Source: Streptomyces sp. NRRL S-118
GTDB lineage: Bacteria; Actinomycetota; Actinomycetes; Streptomycetales; Streptomycetaceae
Direction: 5' to 3'
NCBI RefSeq assembly: GCF_000716335.1
Contig: NZ_KL591014.1
Span: 10,277 to 74,276 of the forward strand
DNA length: 64,000 nucleotides
Shown here: piece by piece, positions 17,732-31,150 of the stretch
Layout of the letters: each line of letters begins with the position of its first letter
Position numbering within the stretch: position 1 is the stretch's first letter
The notes under the pieces: generated by a model
What the model saw: the letters and a program-made list of their open reading frames with translations, nothing else
Database searches by the model: none
What the model was told of the DNA's origin: nothing
Program-made: the position numbers and the translations under genes

Positions 17732-18166
17732 ATGCCTCCCAAGAAGAAGAAGGTCACGGGGCTCATCAAGCTCCAGATCCAGGCCGGTGCGGCCAACCCG
17801 GCTCCGCCGGTCGGCCCCGCGCTGGGTCAGCACGGCGTCAACATCATGGAGTTCTGCAAGGCCTACAACGCCGCGACCGAGTCGCAGCGTGGCATGGTCG
17901 TGCCGGTGGAGATCACGGTCTACGAGGACCGTTCCTTCACCTTCGTCACCAAGACTCCGCCGGCCGCCAAGCTGATCCTCAAGGCCGCTGGTGTGGACAA
18001 GGGCTCCGGCGAGCCGCACAAGACCAAGGTCGCCAAGCTCACGCGCGACCAGGTCCGCGAGATCGCCACCACCAAGATGCCCGACCTGAACGCCAACGAC
18101 CTGGACGCCGCCGAGAAGATCATCGCCGGCACCGCCCGTTCCATGGGCATCACGGTCGAGGGCTGA
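17732..18166 (+). CDS. rplK: 50S ribosomal protein L11
   Basis: 144-residue L11. The N-terminal domain contains the Pro-rich helix region ([29 protein letters not shown]) that contacts the GTPase centre and is the thiostrepton site; the C-terminal domain binds 23S rRNA ([18 protein letters not shown]). In Streptomyces L11 (RelC) is needed for RelA activation, so it matters for the stringent response and antibiotic production. ATG 17732 with GGAGAG upstream. First gene of the rplK-rplA pair. Confidence 0.97.
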
Positions 18167-18246
18167 TCAGCCCCGTCTGACCTGTGGGAGGGCCACGCGC
18201 TGGCCCGGACCACAACTCCACACCTGAACCACCTCCAGGAGAAGCA

Positions 18247-18969
18247 GTGAAGCGCAGCAAGGCACTCCGCGGCGCGGACGCCAAGGTCGACCGGGAGCGG
18301 AACTACGCCCCCCTCGAGGCCGTCCGTCTCGCCAAGGACACCGCCACCACCAAGTTCGACGGCACCGTCGAGGTCGCCTTCCGCCTGGGTGTCGACCCGC
18401 GCAAGGCCGACCAGATGGTCCGTGGCACCGTGAACCTTCCGCACGGCACCGGCAAGACCGCCCGGGTCCTGGTCTTCGCGACCGGTGACCGTGCTGCGGC
18501 CGCGGAGGCCGCGGGCGCCGACATCGTCGGCTCCGACGAACTGATCGACGAGGTTGCGAAGGGCCGTCTGGACTTCGACGCCGTCGTCGCCACCCCGGAC
18601 CTCATGGGCAAGGTCGGCCGCCTCGGCCGCGTCCTCGGCCCCCGTGGTCTGATGCCGAACCCGAAGACCGGCACCGTCACGATGGACGTCGCCAAGGCCG
18701 TCACCGACATCAAGGGCGGCAAGATCGAGTTCCGCGTCGACAAGCACTCGAACCTGCACTTCATCATCGGCAAGGTCTCCTTCGACGAGACCAAGCTGGT
18801 GGAGAACTACGCCGCGGCGCTGGAGGAGATCCTCCGTCTGAAGCCGTCGGCCGCGAAGGGCCGCTACATCAAGAAGGCGACCCTGACCACCACGATGGGC
18901 CCCGGCATCCCGCTGGACGCCAACCGCACCCGCAACCTCCTCGTCGAGGAGGACCCGGCCGCCGTCTGA
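18247..18969 (+). CDS. rplA: 50S ribosomal protein L1
   Basis: 240-residue L1, the L1-stalk protein. Typical segments: [59 protein letters not shown] and [22 protein letters not shown] 18247 with AGGAG upstream is the canonical start. L1 commonly represses its own operon by binding the mRNA leader; no obvious mimic is identified here. Confidence 0.97.
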   Translation: MKRSKALRGADAKVDRERNYAPLEAVRLAKDTATTKFDGTVEVAFRLGVDPRKADQMVRGTVNLPHGTGKTARVLVFATGDRAAAAEAAGADIVGSDELIDEVAKGRLDFDAVVATPDLMGKVGRLGRVLGPRGLMPNPKTGTVTMDVAKAVTDIKGGKIEFRVDKHSNLHFIIGKVSFDETKLVENYAAALEEILRLKPSAAKGRYIKKATLTTTMGPGIPLDANRTRNLLVEEDPAAV

Positions 18970-19008
18970 TCCTCACGGCAGCCGCGGTCGCGGACGCGTA
19001 CGCGCACC

Positions 19009-19053
19009 GAAGCGGTCCCCGCAGCTCTCCGGAGCGGCGGGGGCCGCTTCTGC
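19009..19053 (+). terminator. Terminator of rplKA
   Basis: Stem GAAGCGGTCCCCGC / GCGGGGGCCGCTTC (14 bp with one G-T pair), 40 nt after the rplA stop, followed by TGCGTT. Confidence 0.85.
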
Positions 19054-19283
19054 GTTCCCGGGGCAGGCCGGCCGGCTGGCGGGCCGCCTGCGCCTCGTGA
19101 CGGCCGGACGGGGCGCTCGCGGGCGTCTCCCGGCGTCTCCGGGCGGCCCCGGGCCGGTCGGCCACCGTGCCCGGACGCGGGCGTGCGGTGCCCTGCCGGC
19201 CCGGGGTACGGCCTCGGCGGTGTCCGGGACCGCGGGGCGGAGCCCACCCGGCCACCCCGGCCGCGTCACCCGTCCGGACCGAT

Positions 19284-19313
19284 TTGCTCGACGGCGTGCC
19301 GTTCGCGTACTCT
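19284..19313 (+). promoter_or_regulatory. rplJ promoter
   Basis: TTGCTC, 18-nt spacer, TACTCT, placed just upstream of the L10 leader. Confidence 0.7.
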
Positions 19314-19324
19314 TCCACGGAAGC

Positions 19325-19500
19325 CAAAGACCGCTGGTCGTTGCCGTGCCCTCGCGAGGGGCGTGGCGGCCGAAGGATCCGCTAGCTGCGGACGACCCGC
19401 GCAGGTGACTGTGGATGTAACTCCCGGACTCCGCTCCTCGACGAGCGCGCCCGGTCGAGTCACGCCCCGTGCGCCTGCGCCGGGGCGTTTCGTTTTGCCC
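19325..19500 (+). ncRNA. Ribosomal protein L10 leader (rplJL autoregulation)
   Basis: Long leader of rplJL with hallmarks of the L10(L12)4-binding element: CCAAAGACCGCTGG near the 5' end, then CGAAGGATCC and CGCGCAGGTGACTGTGG, ending in a terminator-like hairpin. Excess L10-L12 complex is known to bind such leaders and reduce expression. The exact 5' end is inferred from the -10 box. Confidence 0.75.
19462..19496 (+). terminator. Attenuator hairpin of the L10 leader
   Basis: ACGCCCCG / CGGGGCGT stem followed by TTCGTTTTG, 60 nt before the rplJ start. A T-rich run after a GC stem suggests intrinsic termination controlled by the L10 leader fold. Confidence 0.65.
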
Positions 19501-19555
19501 AGTCTCCTTCCTTCAGCCCACGCGGTCCGAATCACCCGGAAGGAGGCCGAGGCTC

Positions 19556-20086
19556 ATGGCGAGGCCCGACAAGTCTGCTGCGGTTGCCGAGCTGACGGAC
19601 AAGTTCCGCAGCTCGAACGCCGCCGTGCTGACCGAGTACCGCGGTCTCACCGTGGCACAGCTCAAGCAGCTGCGCCGTTCGCTCGGTGAGAACGCCCAGT
19701 ACGCCGTGGTGAAGAACACGCTGACCAAGATTGCGGCCAACGAGGCCGGGATCACGACGCTGGACGACCAGTTCGCTGGTCCGACGGCTGTCGCCTTCAT
19801 CACCGGTGACCCGGTGGAGTCGGCGAAGGGTCTTCGTGACTTCGCCAAGGAGAACCCGAACCTGATCATCAAGGGCGGTGTCCTTGAAGGCAAGGCGCTC
19901 TCCGCCGATGAGATCAAGAAGCTTGCGGACCTCGAGTCCCGCGAGGTTCTGCTCGCCAAGCTGGCGGGCGCCATGAAGGGCAAGCAGTCCCAGACTGCCG
20001 CGCTCTTCCAGGCGCTTCCCTCGAAGTTCGTCCGCACCGCGGAGGCGCTTCGTGCCAAGCAGGCCGAGCAGGGCGGTGCCGAGTAA
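19556..20086 (+). CDS. rplJ: 50S ribosomal protein L10
   Basis: 176-residue L10 forming the base of the L7/L12 stalk. The N-terminal RNA-binding domain ([40 protein letters not shown]) is followed by a C-terminal helix that anchors L12 dimers. ATG 19556 with AAGGAGG upstream; an in-frame start at 19469 lies inside the attenuator and is rejected. Binds its own leader (19325-19500) by family precedent. Confidence 0.97.
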   Translation: MARPDKSAAVAELTDKFRSSNAAVLTEYRGLTVAQLKQLRRSLGENAQYAVVKNTLTKIAANEAGITTLDDQFAGPTAVAFITGDPVESAKGLRDFAKENPNLIIKGGVLEGKALSADEIKKLADLESREVLLAKLAGAMKGKQSQTAALFQALPSKFVRTAEALRAKQAEQGGAE

Positions 20087-20202
20087 TTCGGCTCGCGCAG
20101 TGATCCGCGCCGCCTGACGCGTCGCGGGTCGTAGCGGGCCCAACGTACGCCCGCCTCACATGTACACCCGGCACCAGCCGATTTAGTGGAAGGACCGCCA
20201 TC

Positions 20203-20589
20203 ATGGCGAAGCTGTCTCAGGAAGACCTGCTCGCGCAGTTCGAGGAGATGACCCTCATCGAGCTCTCCGAGTTCGTGAAGGCGTTCGAGGAGAAGTTCGA
20301 CGTCACCGCCGCCGCCCCGGTCGCCGTGGCCGCCGCTGCCCAGGGTGGTGGCGAGGGTGCCGCCGCCGTCGAGGAGAAGGACGAGTTCGACGTCATCCTC
20401 ACCGGCGCCGGCGACAAGAAGATCCAGGTCATCAAGGTCGTGCGTGAGCTGACCTCCCTGGGCCTGAAGGAGGCCAAGGACCTCGTCGACGGCACCCCGA
20501 AGCCGGTCCTCGAGAAGGTCAACAAGGAGGCCGCGGACAAGGCTGCCGAGTCCCTCAAGGCCGCCGGCGCCTCCGTCGAGGTCAAGTGA
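20203..20589 (+). CDS. rplL: 50S ribosomal protein L7/L12
   Basis: 128 residues: N-terminal dimerisation helix ([29 protein letters not shown]), an Ala/Gly-rich hinge ([20 protein letters not shown]), and the C-terminal factor-binding domain ([25 protein letters not shown]). Recruits translational GTPases such as the fusA and tuf products encoded in this window. ATG 20203 with GGAAGGA upstream. Confidence 0.98.
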   Translation: MAKLSQEDLLAQFEEMTLIELSEFVKAFEEKFDVTAAAPVAVAAAAQGGGEGAAAVEEKDEFDVILTGAGDKKIQVIKVVRELTSLGLKEAKDLVDGTPKPVLEKVNKEAADKAAESLKAAGASVEVK

Positions 20590-20633
20590 CCTTTCGAGTC
20601 TCCTGACTCACCTCAGCGCCCGTCAGGGCGCTT

Positions 20634-20670
20634 CGAAGGGCGATCACCCAACCGGGTGGTCGCCCTTCGG
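20634..20670 (+). terminator. Terminator after rplL
   Basis: 16-bp stem CGAAGGGCGATCACCC / GGGTGGTCGCCCTTCG (one G-T pair) with a 4-nt loop, 44 nt after the stop. The same kind of hairpin follows rpoC. Confidence 0.85.
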
Positions 20671-20910
20671 CGTCTCCGGGACGCCTGCCTTGCGCTGAGC
20701 TCCACGCAGAGTATGGTGATCTTCGCCGTGCGCCCCGCTCGACCGGGGGCCTTGACGAACCGCACGCAGCGCGCGATTCTCAGGACGCGTCGTCACAACG
20801 ATCCGGATCCGAGGCATGGATCGACGGACGAACGGGCAGTATCGATGTGCGCCGACAGCGCGAGGTGTCAGCGGGAGTTGAGAACAACGAGGGTCGCGAA
20901 TTACTCGCCC

Positions 20911-20939
20911 TGGACATCAGTGGGCCAAGTGGCTACACT
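20911..20939 (+). promoter_or_regulatory. rpoB promoter
   Basis: TGGACA, 17-nt spacer, TACACT. Predicts a start near 20946 and a leader of about 170 nt before rpoB. A weaker TTGACG/GATTCT pair (20752-20780) lies further upstream. Confidence 0.7.
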
Positions 20940-21118
20940 GACCCTTTGCGCTGCCTGTTAGCTGCCTCCTGCCCGTCACCAGGGGCATACTCTCGCAAGA
21001 GCACAGTTGACCGAATGCCCTGACCAGGCTTTTTGGCCGAATCGGGAACGTCTGTCTCCGTGCGCTGCGAGGGACCGGTACGCGCGTAGTGAGTCCGAGC
21101 CCTCGGAAGGACCCCCTC

Positions 21119-24100
21119 TTGGCCGCCTCGCGCAACGCCTCGACCGCGAATACGAACAACGGCGCAAGCACCGCCCCGCTGCGCATCTCCTTTGCAAAGA
21201 TCAAGGAGCCCCTCGAGGTTCCGAACCTCCTCGCGCTGCAGACCGAGAGCTTTGACTGGCTGCTCGGCAACGCCGCGTGGAAGGCTCGTGTCGAGGCGGC
21301 TCTGGAATCCGGACAGGACGTCCCCACCAAGTCCGGTCTGGAGGAGATCTTCGAGGAGATCTCGCCGATCGAGGACTTCTCCGGGTCGATGTCGCTGACT
21401 TTCCGCGACCACCGCTTCGAGCCTCCGAAGAACTCGATCGACGAGTGCAAGGAGCGCGACTTCACGTACGCCGCGCCGCTCTTCGTCACGGCCGAGTTCA
21501 CCAACAACGAGACCGGCGAGATCAAGTCCCAGACGGTCTTCATGGGCGACTTCCCGCTCATGACCAACAAGGGCACCTTCGTCATCAACGGCACCGAGCG
21601 TGTCGTGGTGTCGCAGCTCGTCCGCTCGCCGGGTGTGTACTTCGACTCCTCCATCGACAAGACGTCCGACAAGGACATCTTCTCCGCCAAGATCATCCCG
21701 TCCCGGGGTGCCTGGCTGGAGATGGAGATCGACAAGCGCGACATGGTCGGTGTCCGCATCGACCGCAAGCGCAAGCAGTCCGTGACCGTCCTCCTCAAGG
21801 CGCTCGGCTGGACCACCGAGCAGATCCTGCAGGAGTTCGGCGAGTACGAGTCCATGCGCGCCACCCTGGAGAAGGACCACACCCAGGGCCAGGACGACGC
21901 GCTGCTCGACATCTACCGCAAGCTGCGCCCGGGCGAGCCGCCGACGCGCGAGGCCGCCCAGACGCTTCTGGAGAACCTCTACTTCAACCCGAAGCGTTAC
22001 GACCTGGCCAAGGTCGGCCGCTACAAGGTCAACAAGAAGCTCGGTGCGGACGAGCCGCTGGACGCCGGCGTCCTGACCGTCGACGACGTCATCGCGACGA
22101 TCAAGTACCTGGTCAAGCTCCACGCGGGCGAGACCGAGACCGTCGGCGAGAACGGGTCCACGATCGTCGTCGAGACCGACGACATCGACCACTTCGGCAA
22201 CCGTCGTCTGCGCAACGTCGGCGAGCTCATCCAGAACCAGGTCCGCACGGGTCTGGCTCGTATGGAGCGCGTCGTCCGCGAGCGCATGACCACCCAGGAC
22301 GTCGAGGCGATCACGCCGCAGACCCTGATCAACATCCGGCCGGTCGTCGCCTCCATCAAGGAGTTCTTCGGCACCAGCCAGCTGTCGCAGTTCATGGACC
22401 AGAACAACCCGCTGTCCGGGCTGACGCACAAGCGTCGTCTGTCCGCGCTCGGCCCGGGTGGTCTGTCCCGTGAGCGGGCCGGCTTCGAGGTTCGTGACGT
22501 GCACCCGTCCCACTACGGACGCATGTGCCCGATCGAGACCCCCGAAGGCCCGAACATCGGTCTGATCGGTTCGCTCGCCTCGTACGGCCGCGTCAACGCG
22601 TTCGGCTTCGTCGAGACGCCGTACCGCAAGGTCGTCGAGGGCCAGGTCACCGACGAGGTGGACTACCTGACCGCCGACGAGGAGGACCGCTTCGTCATCG
22701 CCCAGGCCAACGCGCCGCTGACCGACGAGCTCCGCTTCGCCGAGAGCCGCGTCCTGGTCCGCCGCCGCGGTGGTGAGGTCGACTACGTCGCGCCCGACGA
22801 CGTGGACTACATGGACGTCTCGCCGCGCCAGATGGTGTCGGTCGCGACCGCCATGATCCCGTTCCTCGAGCACGACGACGCCAACCGTGCCCTCATGGGC
22901 GCGAACATGATGCGCCAGGCCGTTCCGCTCATCAAGGCGGAGGCCCCGCTCGTCGGCACCGGCATGGAGTACCGCTGTGCCACCGACGCCGGCGACGTCG
23001 TCAAGGCCGAGAAGGACGGTGTGATCCAGGAGCTCTCCGCGGACTACATCACCGTCGCCAACGACGACGGCACGTACATCACGTACCGCCTGGCCAAGTT
23101 CGCCCGCTCCAACCAGGGCACCTCGGTCAACCAGAAGGTCGTCGTCTCCGAGGGCGACCGCGTCGTCGAGGGCCAGGTCCTCGCCGACGGTCCGGCCACC
23201 GAGAACGGCGAGATGGCCCTCGGCAAGAACCTGCTCGTGGCGTTCATGCCGTGGGAGGGTCACAACTACGAGGACGCGATCATCCTGTCGCAGCGCCTCG
23301 TGCAGGACGACGTCCTCTCCTCGATCCACATCGAGGAGCACGAGGTCGACGCCCGTGACACCAAGCTCGGCCCGGAGGAGATCACCCGGGACATCCCGAA
23401 CGTCTCCGAGGAGGTCCTCGCCGACCTCGACGAGCGCGGCATCATCCGGATCGGTGCCGAGGTCGTCGCCGGCGACATCCTCGTCGGCAAGGTCACCCCG
23501 AAGGGTGAGACCGAGCTGACCCCGGAGGAGCGCCTGCTCCGCGCGATCTTCGGTGAGAAGGCCCGTGAGGTCCGTGACACCTCGCTGAAGGTGCCGCACG
23601 GCGAGACCGGCAAGGTCATCGGCGTCCGCGTCTTCGACCGCGAGGAGGGCGACGAGCTTCCCCCCGGTGTGAACCAGCTGGTGCGCGTGTACGTCGCGCA
23701 GAAGCGCAAGATCACCGACGGTGACAAGCTCGCCGGCCGTCACGGCAACAAGGGCGTCATCTCCAAGATCCTGCCGATCGAGGACATGCCGTTCCTGGAG
23801 GACGGCACCCCGGTCGACATCATCCTCAACCCGCTGGGTGTCCCGTCCCGAATGAACCCGGGACAGGTCCTGGAGATCCACCTCGGCTGGCTCGCCAGCC
23901 GCGGCTGGGACGTCTCCGGCCTCGCGGACGAGTGGGCGCAGCGCCTGCAGGCCATCGGTGCCGACCAGGTCGAGCCCGGCACCAACGTCGCCACCCCCGT
24001 CTTCGACGGTGCGCGTGAGGACGAGCTGGCCGGTCTGCTGCAGCACACCATCCCGAACCGCGACGGCGAGCGCATGGTGCTCCCGTCCGGCAAGGCCCGG

Positions 24101-24604
24101 CTGTTCGACGGCCGCTCCGGCGAGCCGTTCCCGGACCCGATCTCGGTCGGGTACATGTACATCCTCAAGCTCCACCACCTGGTCGACGACAAGCTGCACG
24201 CCCGCTCGACCGGTCCGTACTCGATGATCACCCAGCAGCCCCTGGGTGGTAAGGCTCAGTTCGGTGGCCAGCGCTTCGGTGAGATGGAGGTGTGGGCGCT
24301 GGAGGCCTATGGCGCCGCGTACGCCCTCCAGGAGCTGCTGACCATCAAGTCCGACGACGTCACCGGTCGCGTGAAGGTCTACGAGGCCATCGTCAAGGGC
24401 GAGAACATCCCCGAGCCCGGCATCCCCGAGTCCTTCAAGGTGCTCATCAAGGAGATGCAGTCCCTGTGCCTCAACGTGGAGGTGCTGTCCTCGGACGGCA
24501 TGTCCATCGAGATGCGCGACACTGACGAGGACGTCTTCCGCGCTGCGGAGGAGCTCGGTATCGACCTGTCCCGGCGCGAGCCGAGCAGCGTCGAAGAGGT
24601 CTGA
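21119..24604 (+). CDS. rpoB: DNA-directed RNA polymerase beta subunit
   Basis: 1161-residue catalytic subunit. TTG at 21119 is chosen: GGAAGG lies 10 nt upstream and the protein then begins [13 protein letters not shown] as in other Streptomyces; an upstream GTG at 21089 lacks a ribosome site. The rifampicin region (about 22377-22450) reads [20 protein letters not shown] and then [11 protein letters not shown], the sensitive form. Conserved fork-loop and C-terminal clamp motifs ([28 protein letters not shown], split here by eye) are intact. Followed by rpoC after 96 nt. Confidence 0.98.
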   Translation: MAASRNASTANTNNGASTAPLRISFAKIKEPLEVPNLLALQTESFDWLLGNAAWKARVEAALESGQDVPTKSGLEEIFEEISPIEDFSGSMSLTFRDHRFEPPKNSIDECKERDFTYAAPLFVTAEFTNNETGEIKSQTVFMGDFPLMTNKGTFVINGTERVVVSQLVRSPGVYFDSSIDKTSDKDIFSAKIIPSRGAWLEMEIDKRDMVGVRIDRKRKQSVTVLLKALGWTTEQILQEFGEYESMRATLEKDHTQGQDDALLDIYRKLRPGEPPTREAAQTLLENLYFNPKRYDLAKVGRYKVNKKLGADEPLDAGVLTVDDVIATIKYLVKLHAGETETVGENGSTIVVETDDIDHFGNRRLRNVGELIQNQVRTGLARMERVVRERMTTQDVEAITPQTLINIRPVVASIKEFFGTSQLSQFMDQNNPLSGLTHKRRLSALGPGGLSRERAGFEVRDVHPSHYGRMCPIETPEGPNIGLIGSLASYGRVNAFGFVETPYRKVVEGQVTDEVDYLTADEEDRFVIAQANAPLTDELRFAESRVLVRRRGGEVDYVAPDDVDYMDVSPRQMVSVATAMIPFLEHDDANRALMGANMMRQAVPLIKAEAPLVGTGMEYRCATDAGDVVKAEKDGVIQELSADYITVANDDGTYITYRLAKFARSNQGTSVNQKVVVSEGDRVVEGQVLADGPATENGEMALGKNLLVAFMPWEGHNYEDAIILSQRLVQDDVLSSIHIEEHEVDARDTKLGPEEITRDIPNVSEEVLADLDERGIIRIGAEVVAGDILVGKVTPKGETELTPEERLLRAIFGEKAREVRDTSLKVPHGETGKVIGVRVFDREEGDELPPGVNQLVRVYVAQKRKITDGDKLAGRHGNKGVISKILPIEDMPFLEDGTPVDIILNPLGVPSRMNPGQVLEIHLGWLASRGWDVSGLADEWAQRLQAIGADQVEPGTNVATPVFDGAREDELAGLLQHTIPNRDGERMVLPSGKARLFDGRSGEPFPDPISVGYMYILKLHHLVDDKLHARSTGPYSMITQQPLGGKAQFGGQRFGEMEVWALEAYGAAYALQELLTIKSDDVTGRVKVYEAIVKGENIPEPGIPESFKVLIKEMQSLCLNVEVLSSDGMSIEMRDTDEDVFRAAEELGIDLSRREPSSVEEV

Positions 24605-24700
24605 CGGGTCTGGTCGGGGCCTCCCTGTGAGGCCCCGGCCCTGCCCCGGACCCGTACAGACCATGATTGAGACTCAAACCCTGAGAGGGATTGACGCATA

Positions 24701-28615
<3,915 letters not shown>

Positions 28616-28633
28616 GCGAGCAGCTTGATCGAC

Positions 28634-28680
28634 CGAAGGGCGGTCACCCCGTACGCACGGGGTGGCCGCCCTTCGGGCTT
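28634..28680 (+). terminator. rpoBC terminator
   Basis: Near-perfect 19-bp stem CGAAGGGCGGTCACCCCGT / ACGGGGTGGCCGCCCTTCG with loop ACGC and a following GGGCTT. Separates rpoC from the convergent tail cluster whose last gene ends at 28682. Confidence 0.9.
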
Positions 28681-28681
28681 C

Positions 28682-28945
28682 CTACCGGCCGGCCGCCTGC
28701 CAGAAGGCGAGGGCGAAGCCGGCGCCGGCGGTGAGCGCCGTGACGCTGGCCAGCGGCCAGCGGGTGCGCTCCAGCGCGTCGAGCCGTGCCTCGTGGTCGG
28801 CGAGCTGCTTGTCGGTCTGGTCGCTGCGCTGGACGAGCAGGGCCAGCGAGCCGTCGGCGCGGGCGAACCCGGCTTCCAGCGTGCCGCGCAGCCGTTCCAG
28901 CTCGAGGGCGACGGTCACCGGGTCGTTCCGGTCAGTCTCGGTCAT
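28682..28945 (-). CDS. Holin-accessory-like coiled-coil/TM protein
   Basis: 87 residues: residues 10-55 are heptad-like (LELERLRGTLEAGFARADGS and a following QTDKQLADHEARLDAL), followed by one C-terminal membrane segment (WPLASVTALTAGAGFALAFW). This plan matches XhlA-like or similar small phage lysis accessory proteins. ATG 28943-28945 overlaps the 3' end of the holin gene by 14 nt, so it is translationally coupled. Last gene of the tail/lysis cluster, ending next to the rpoC terminator. Confidence 0.6.
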   Translation of the reverse strand: MTETDRNDPVTVALELERLRGTLEAGFARADGSLALLVQRSDQTDKQLADHEARLDALERTRWPLASVTALTAGAGFALAFWQAAGR

Positions 28946-29168
28946 CGGCGGCTCCCGGTGATCCACTGCTCAGCCAGGACGGCAGCAGTCTCTGTACGGC
29001 CTCCAGGGCCATGATCCGCGCCAGCGCGCCGGCGACGGCCAGGGCTCCGGCGACCCAGGGGAGGGTGGCCGGGACACCGGACGCGTCCACGATCGCGGGG
29101 AGCACAACGGCGATGCCGACGGCGGACTGGAGGATGGTTCTGGCCGTGCGCTTGGCGGCATCGGTCAT
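28932..29168 (-). CDS. Putative phage holin
   Basis: 78-residue membrane protein with two hydrophobic segments (ILQSAVGIAVVLPAIV and LPWVAGALAVAGALARIMA), a short turn, a Lys/Arg N-terminus and an acidic C-terminus. Size, topology and the place right after an endolysin gene fit an actinophage class II holin that would open the membrane for the amidase. ATG 29166-29168 has GAGGAGT upstream; the gene begins 14 nt after the amidase stop. Confidence 0.7.
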   Translation of the reverse strand: MTDAAKRTARTILQSAVGIAVVLPAIVDASGVPATLPWVAGALAVAGALARIMALEAVQRLLPSWLSSGSPGAADDRD

Positions 29169-29182
29169 GATCGGTGGACTCC

Positions 29183-30082
29183 TCAGCGGGTGTAGGGGAC
29201 CTTCAGGGCGTTCCAGGAGGTGCGGCCCGGCACGCCGTCCGCGTCGGATCCGGAGAAGCCGAGCTTGCGCTGCCACCGGGCGTAGCTGCGCCGGTCGGCC
29301 TCGGACCAGCGGGGGCCGGGGCCGACCTCGTACGCCGAGCAGCCCTCGGCGACCAGCCGGCGGCCCATGGCGGTGATCACCGGGGAGCTGGTGGCGGAGG
29401 TGAAGAAGGACGAGCCGGGGAAGGGCTGGTGGCGGGGGGCGGCCGGGGTGCCGGGGCCGGCGGATCCGGCCGGGCGGTCCGGCCGGGCGGCGGTGGCGAG
29501 CCGGGCGGCGACGCGGGAGCGCATCGTGCCCATCTCGAAGCCGCGCGGGTCGGTCTTGGTGGCGGTCCACTCCTTGTGGCCGATCACGGAGGCCGCGGAC
29601 CAGCCGTGGGCCCGGCAGAGCGCGGCGGCGGCCCGCTCGATCGCGTCCAGCTGGGCGGCCGGCCAGGGGTCCTTGCCGTCACCGAGGTTGACGCACTCGA
29701 AGCCGTAGAAGTGGGCGTTGCCGTCGGTGTCCTGGGAGTCCGGGCGGGGCGTGGCGGTCTCCGCCCTGACCGCGCGCAGCACGTCGCCGTCGCCGGACCC
29801 GGCGTGGTTGGCGCGGCCGTTGGCGATCAGATGGACCCTGCCCTCCTTGTCGATGACGGCCTGGCAGAGGGGGCCGGGCAGGGCCGCGTAGCCGTCGCGG
29901 CACAGCGCGACCGAGGCGGCGGAACCGCTGGAGACGGTGTGGTGCACGATCACGCCGTGCACCGGGCCCCAGGCGCCTTTGTGGTTGCGGTTGCGGGTGC
30001 GCCAGCCGGGGTGTTCGACGACGCGCACTCCCTCGGCGCGCAGGGCGGCGAGGAGCCGGTCGGGGGTGAGGGGAGCTGCCAT
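29183..30082 (-). CDS. N-acetylmuramoyl-L-alanine amidase (endolysin)
   Basis: 299-residue peptidoglycan hydrolase. Residues about 5-190 form an amidase-2/PGRP domain: GVIVHHTV gives the first zinc His, FYGFECVNLGDG the central strand, and IGHKEWTATKTDP the second His and catalytic Lys region. A Pro/Ala-rich linker leads to a C-terminal domain (GRRLVAEGCSAYEVGPGPRWSEADRRSYARWQRKLGFSG..., split here) typical of actinophage endolysins for wall binding. No signal peptide, so release depends on the holin. ATG 30080-30082 has GAGGAG upstream. Confidence 0.88.
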   Translation of the reverse strand: MAAPLTPDRLLAALRAEGVRVVEHPGWRTRNRNHKGAWGPVHGVIVHHTVSSGSAASVALCRDGYAALPGPLCQAVIDKEGRVHLIANGRANHAGSGDGDVLRAVRAETATPRPDSQDTDGNAHFYGFECVNLGDGKDPWPAAQLDAIERAAAALCRAHGWSAASVIGHKEWTATKTDPRGFEMGTMRSRVAARLATAARPDRPAGSAGPGTPAAPRHQPFPGSSFFTSATSSPVITAMGRRLVAEGCSAYEVGPGPRWSEADRRSYARWQRKLGFSGSDADGVPGRTSWNALKVPYTR

Positions 30083-30100
30083 CGCTGAGTCTCCTCGTCG

Positions 30101-30152
30101 TTCGGGAGCGTTCGGAGCGTTCAAGGCGCTCGGAGCGCTCGGAGCGTTCGGG
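30101..30152. repeat. 9-bp tandem repeat
   Basis: About five copies of a (T/C)TCGGAGCG unit with one divergent copy, between the fibre-like gene and the amidase gene. Confidence 0.7.
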
Positions 30153-30169
30153 CCCGGAGGCGGGCCGGG

Positions 30170-30202
30170 GGCCGCCGGCCCGCCTGGGGCGGGCCGGCGG
30201 CC
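30170..30202 (-). terminator. Strong hairpin between structural and lysis genes
   Basis: Perfect 15-bp stem GGCCGCCGGCCCGCC / GGCGGGCCGGCGGCC with a 3-nt loop, just after the fibre-like gene on the minus strand. No T tract. May reduce readthrough into the lysis genes. Confidence 0.6.
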
Positions 30203-30209
30203 GCGGGGC

Positions 30210-30860
30210 TCACATCACGGGGTCGATACGGATGAACCGGGTGTCGAAGTTGCCGGTGCTGCTGGCGTTGGCCGTCCGGTAGGCGGGGGTGGCGGTGTGC
30301 GTGGTGCCCACGGCCAGGCCGCTGACCAGGAACTGCGTCGACACGGAGGACCGGTTGGGGGTGTTGACCAGCGCCGCCCGGTCGTCGGACGCGGGGAGCA
30401 CCACGGCGCCGGCCGAGTTGCGGACGTTCGCCGACATGTAGGAGCCGACACCGGTGGAGGTGCTGTGCATGTAGCAGCCCACGGTGATGATGACCTGGCC
30501 CGAGGCGGGCACGGTGAACGAGGCGTTCATCGGGTCGCCCACGGCGTCCGTCAGGGTCTCGGCCCAGGCGGTGCTGGTGGTGCTGCCGCCGTCGAGGTTG
30601 ACCCGGAAGACCGGCACCGGACCGACGGGCGCCCAGGCCGAACCCGTGTAGTACATCAGGCGCCCCGGCGAGGCGATCCACGCCACCATCCCGGCCACCG
30701 GCGCCGCGACCTTGGTGTCCCGCTCGGAGGCGGTGGCGAACCGCAGCACCGCCCGCCCGTCCAGCGACTGGGCGAGCGACTGGAGGTGCGCGGGCAGGTC
30801 GGCGGGGTCGCTCGGCTGCGGGTAGGGGAGGTTGCTGAGCGGGGTGTACTGGGTGGTCAT
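30210..30860 (-). CDS. Tail fibre/receptor-binding-like protein
   Basis: 216 residues. The N-terminal 75 residues (TPLSNLPYPQPSDPADLPAHLQSLAQSLD, split; then GMVAWIASPGRLMYYTGSAW) resemble tip-attachment segments found in actinophage tail proteins: a short linker plus a region that says what is on the surface. The C-terminal 140 residues are Ser/Thr/Ala-rich beta strand (FTVPASGQVIITVGCYMHS and similar), as in trimeric adhesin heads. Likely the host-recognition protein of the particle; by inference only. Its ATG overlaps the stop of the acidic protein upstream (ATGA). Confidence 0.6.
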   Translation of the reverse strand: MTTQYTPLSNLPYPQPSDPADLPAHLQSLAQSLDGRAVLRFATASERDTKVAAPVAGMVAWIASPGRLMYYTGSAWAPVGPVPVFRVNLDGGSTTSTAWAETLTDAVGDPMNASFTVPASGQVIITVGCYMHSTSTGVGSYMSANVRNSAGAVVLPASDDRAALVNTPNRSSVSTQFLVSGLAVGTTHTATPAYRTANASSTGNFDTRFIRIDPVM

Positions 30861-31150
30861 GCGATCTCCTCCTGGCCTCCGCCGGAGACGGGAACGGCGG
30901 GTGCGGTGTCGGGCTCGGGTCCGGGCTCCGGCGCCCCCGGGACGGGGGCCGGGGGAGCGGGTGTGGCGGGGTGTTCCTCCAGGAGCACCCCGACCGGGTG
31001 GGTCGGGTCTCCCGGCGCCTCGGTGATGATCTCCACCGGGGCAGGGGCCGGCTCCTCGGTGACAGGCGGCGGCGCGGGCTCCTCGGGCACGGGGACGTCC
31101 CCGGCCACGAGGGCGTCCTCGACCGTCGCGTCGTCGGTGTTCTCGGTCAT
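30857..31150 (-). CDS. Acidic Pro-rich tail-cluster protein
   Basis: 97 residues, rich in Pro, Glu, Ala and Val (EEPAPPPVTEEPAPAPVEII), with no hydrophobic core; probably disordered. It overlaps the Tal-like gene (ATGA at 31147-31150) and the fibre-like gene (ATGA at 30857-30860), so the three are translated as a coupled block. The function is unknown; a linker or assembly protein of the tail tip is possible. Confidence 0.6.
   Translation of the reverse strand: MTENTDDATVEDALVAGDVPVPEEPAPPPVTEEPAPAPVEIITEAPGDPTHPVGVLLEEHPATPAPPAPVPGAPEPGPEPDTAPAVPVSGGGQEEIA

Noticed and set aside
28616..28681. Attachment site for phage integration next to rpoC
   Set aside because: No integrase, no tRNA at either edge and no direct repeat seen at both ends of the element; the similar rplL and rpoC terminators are ordinary hairpins.
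30101..30152. CRISPR-like array
   Set aside because: 9-bp head-to-tail units without spacers; a simple tandem repeat. No cas genes in the window.
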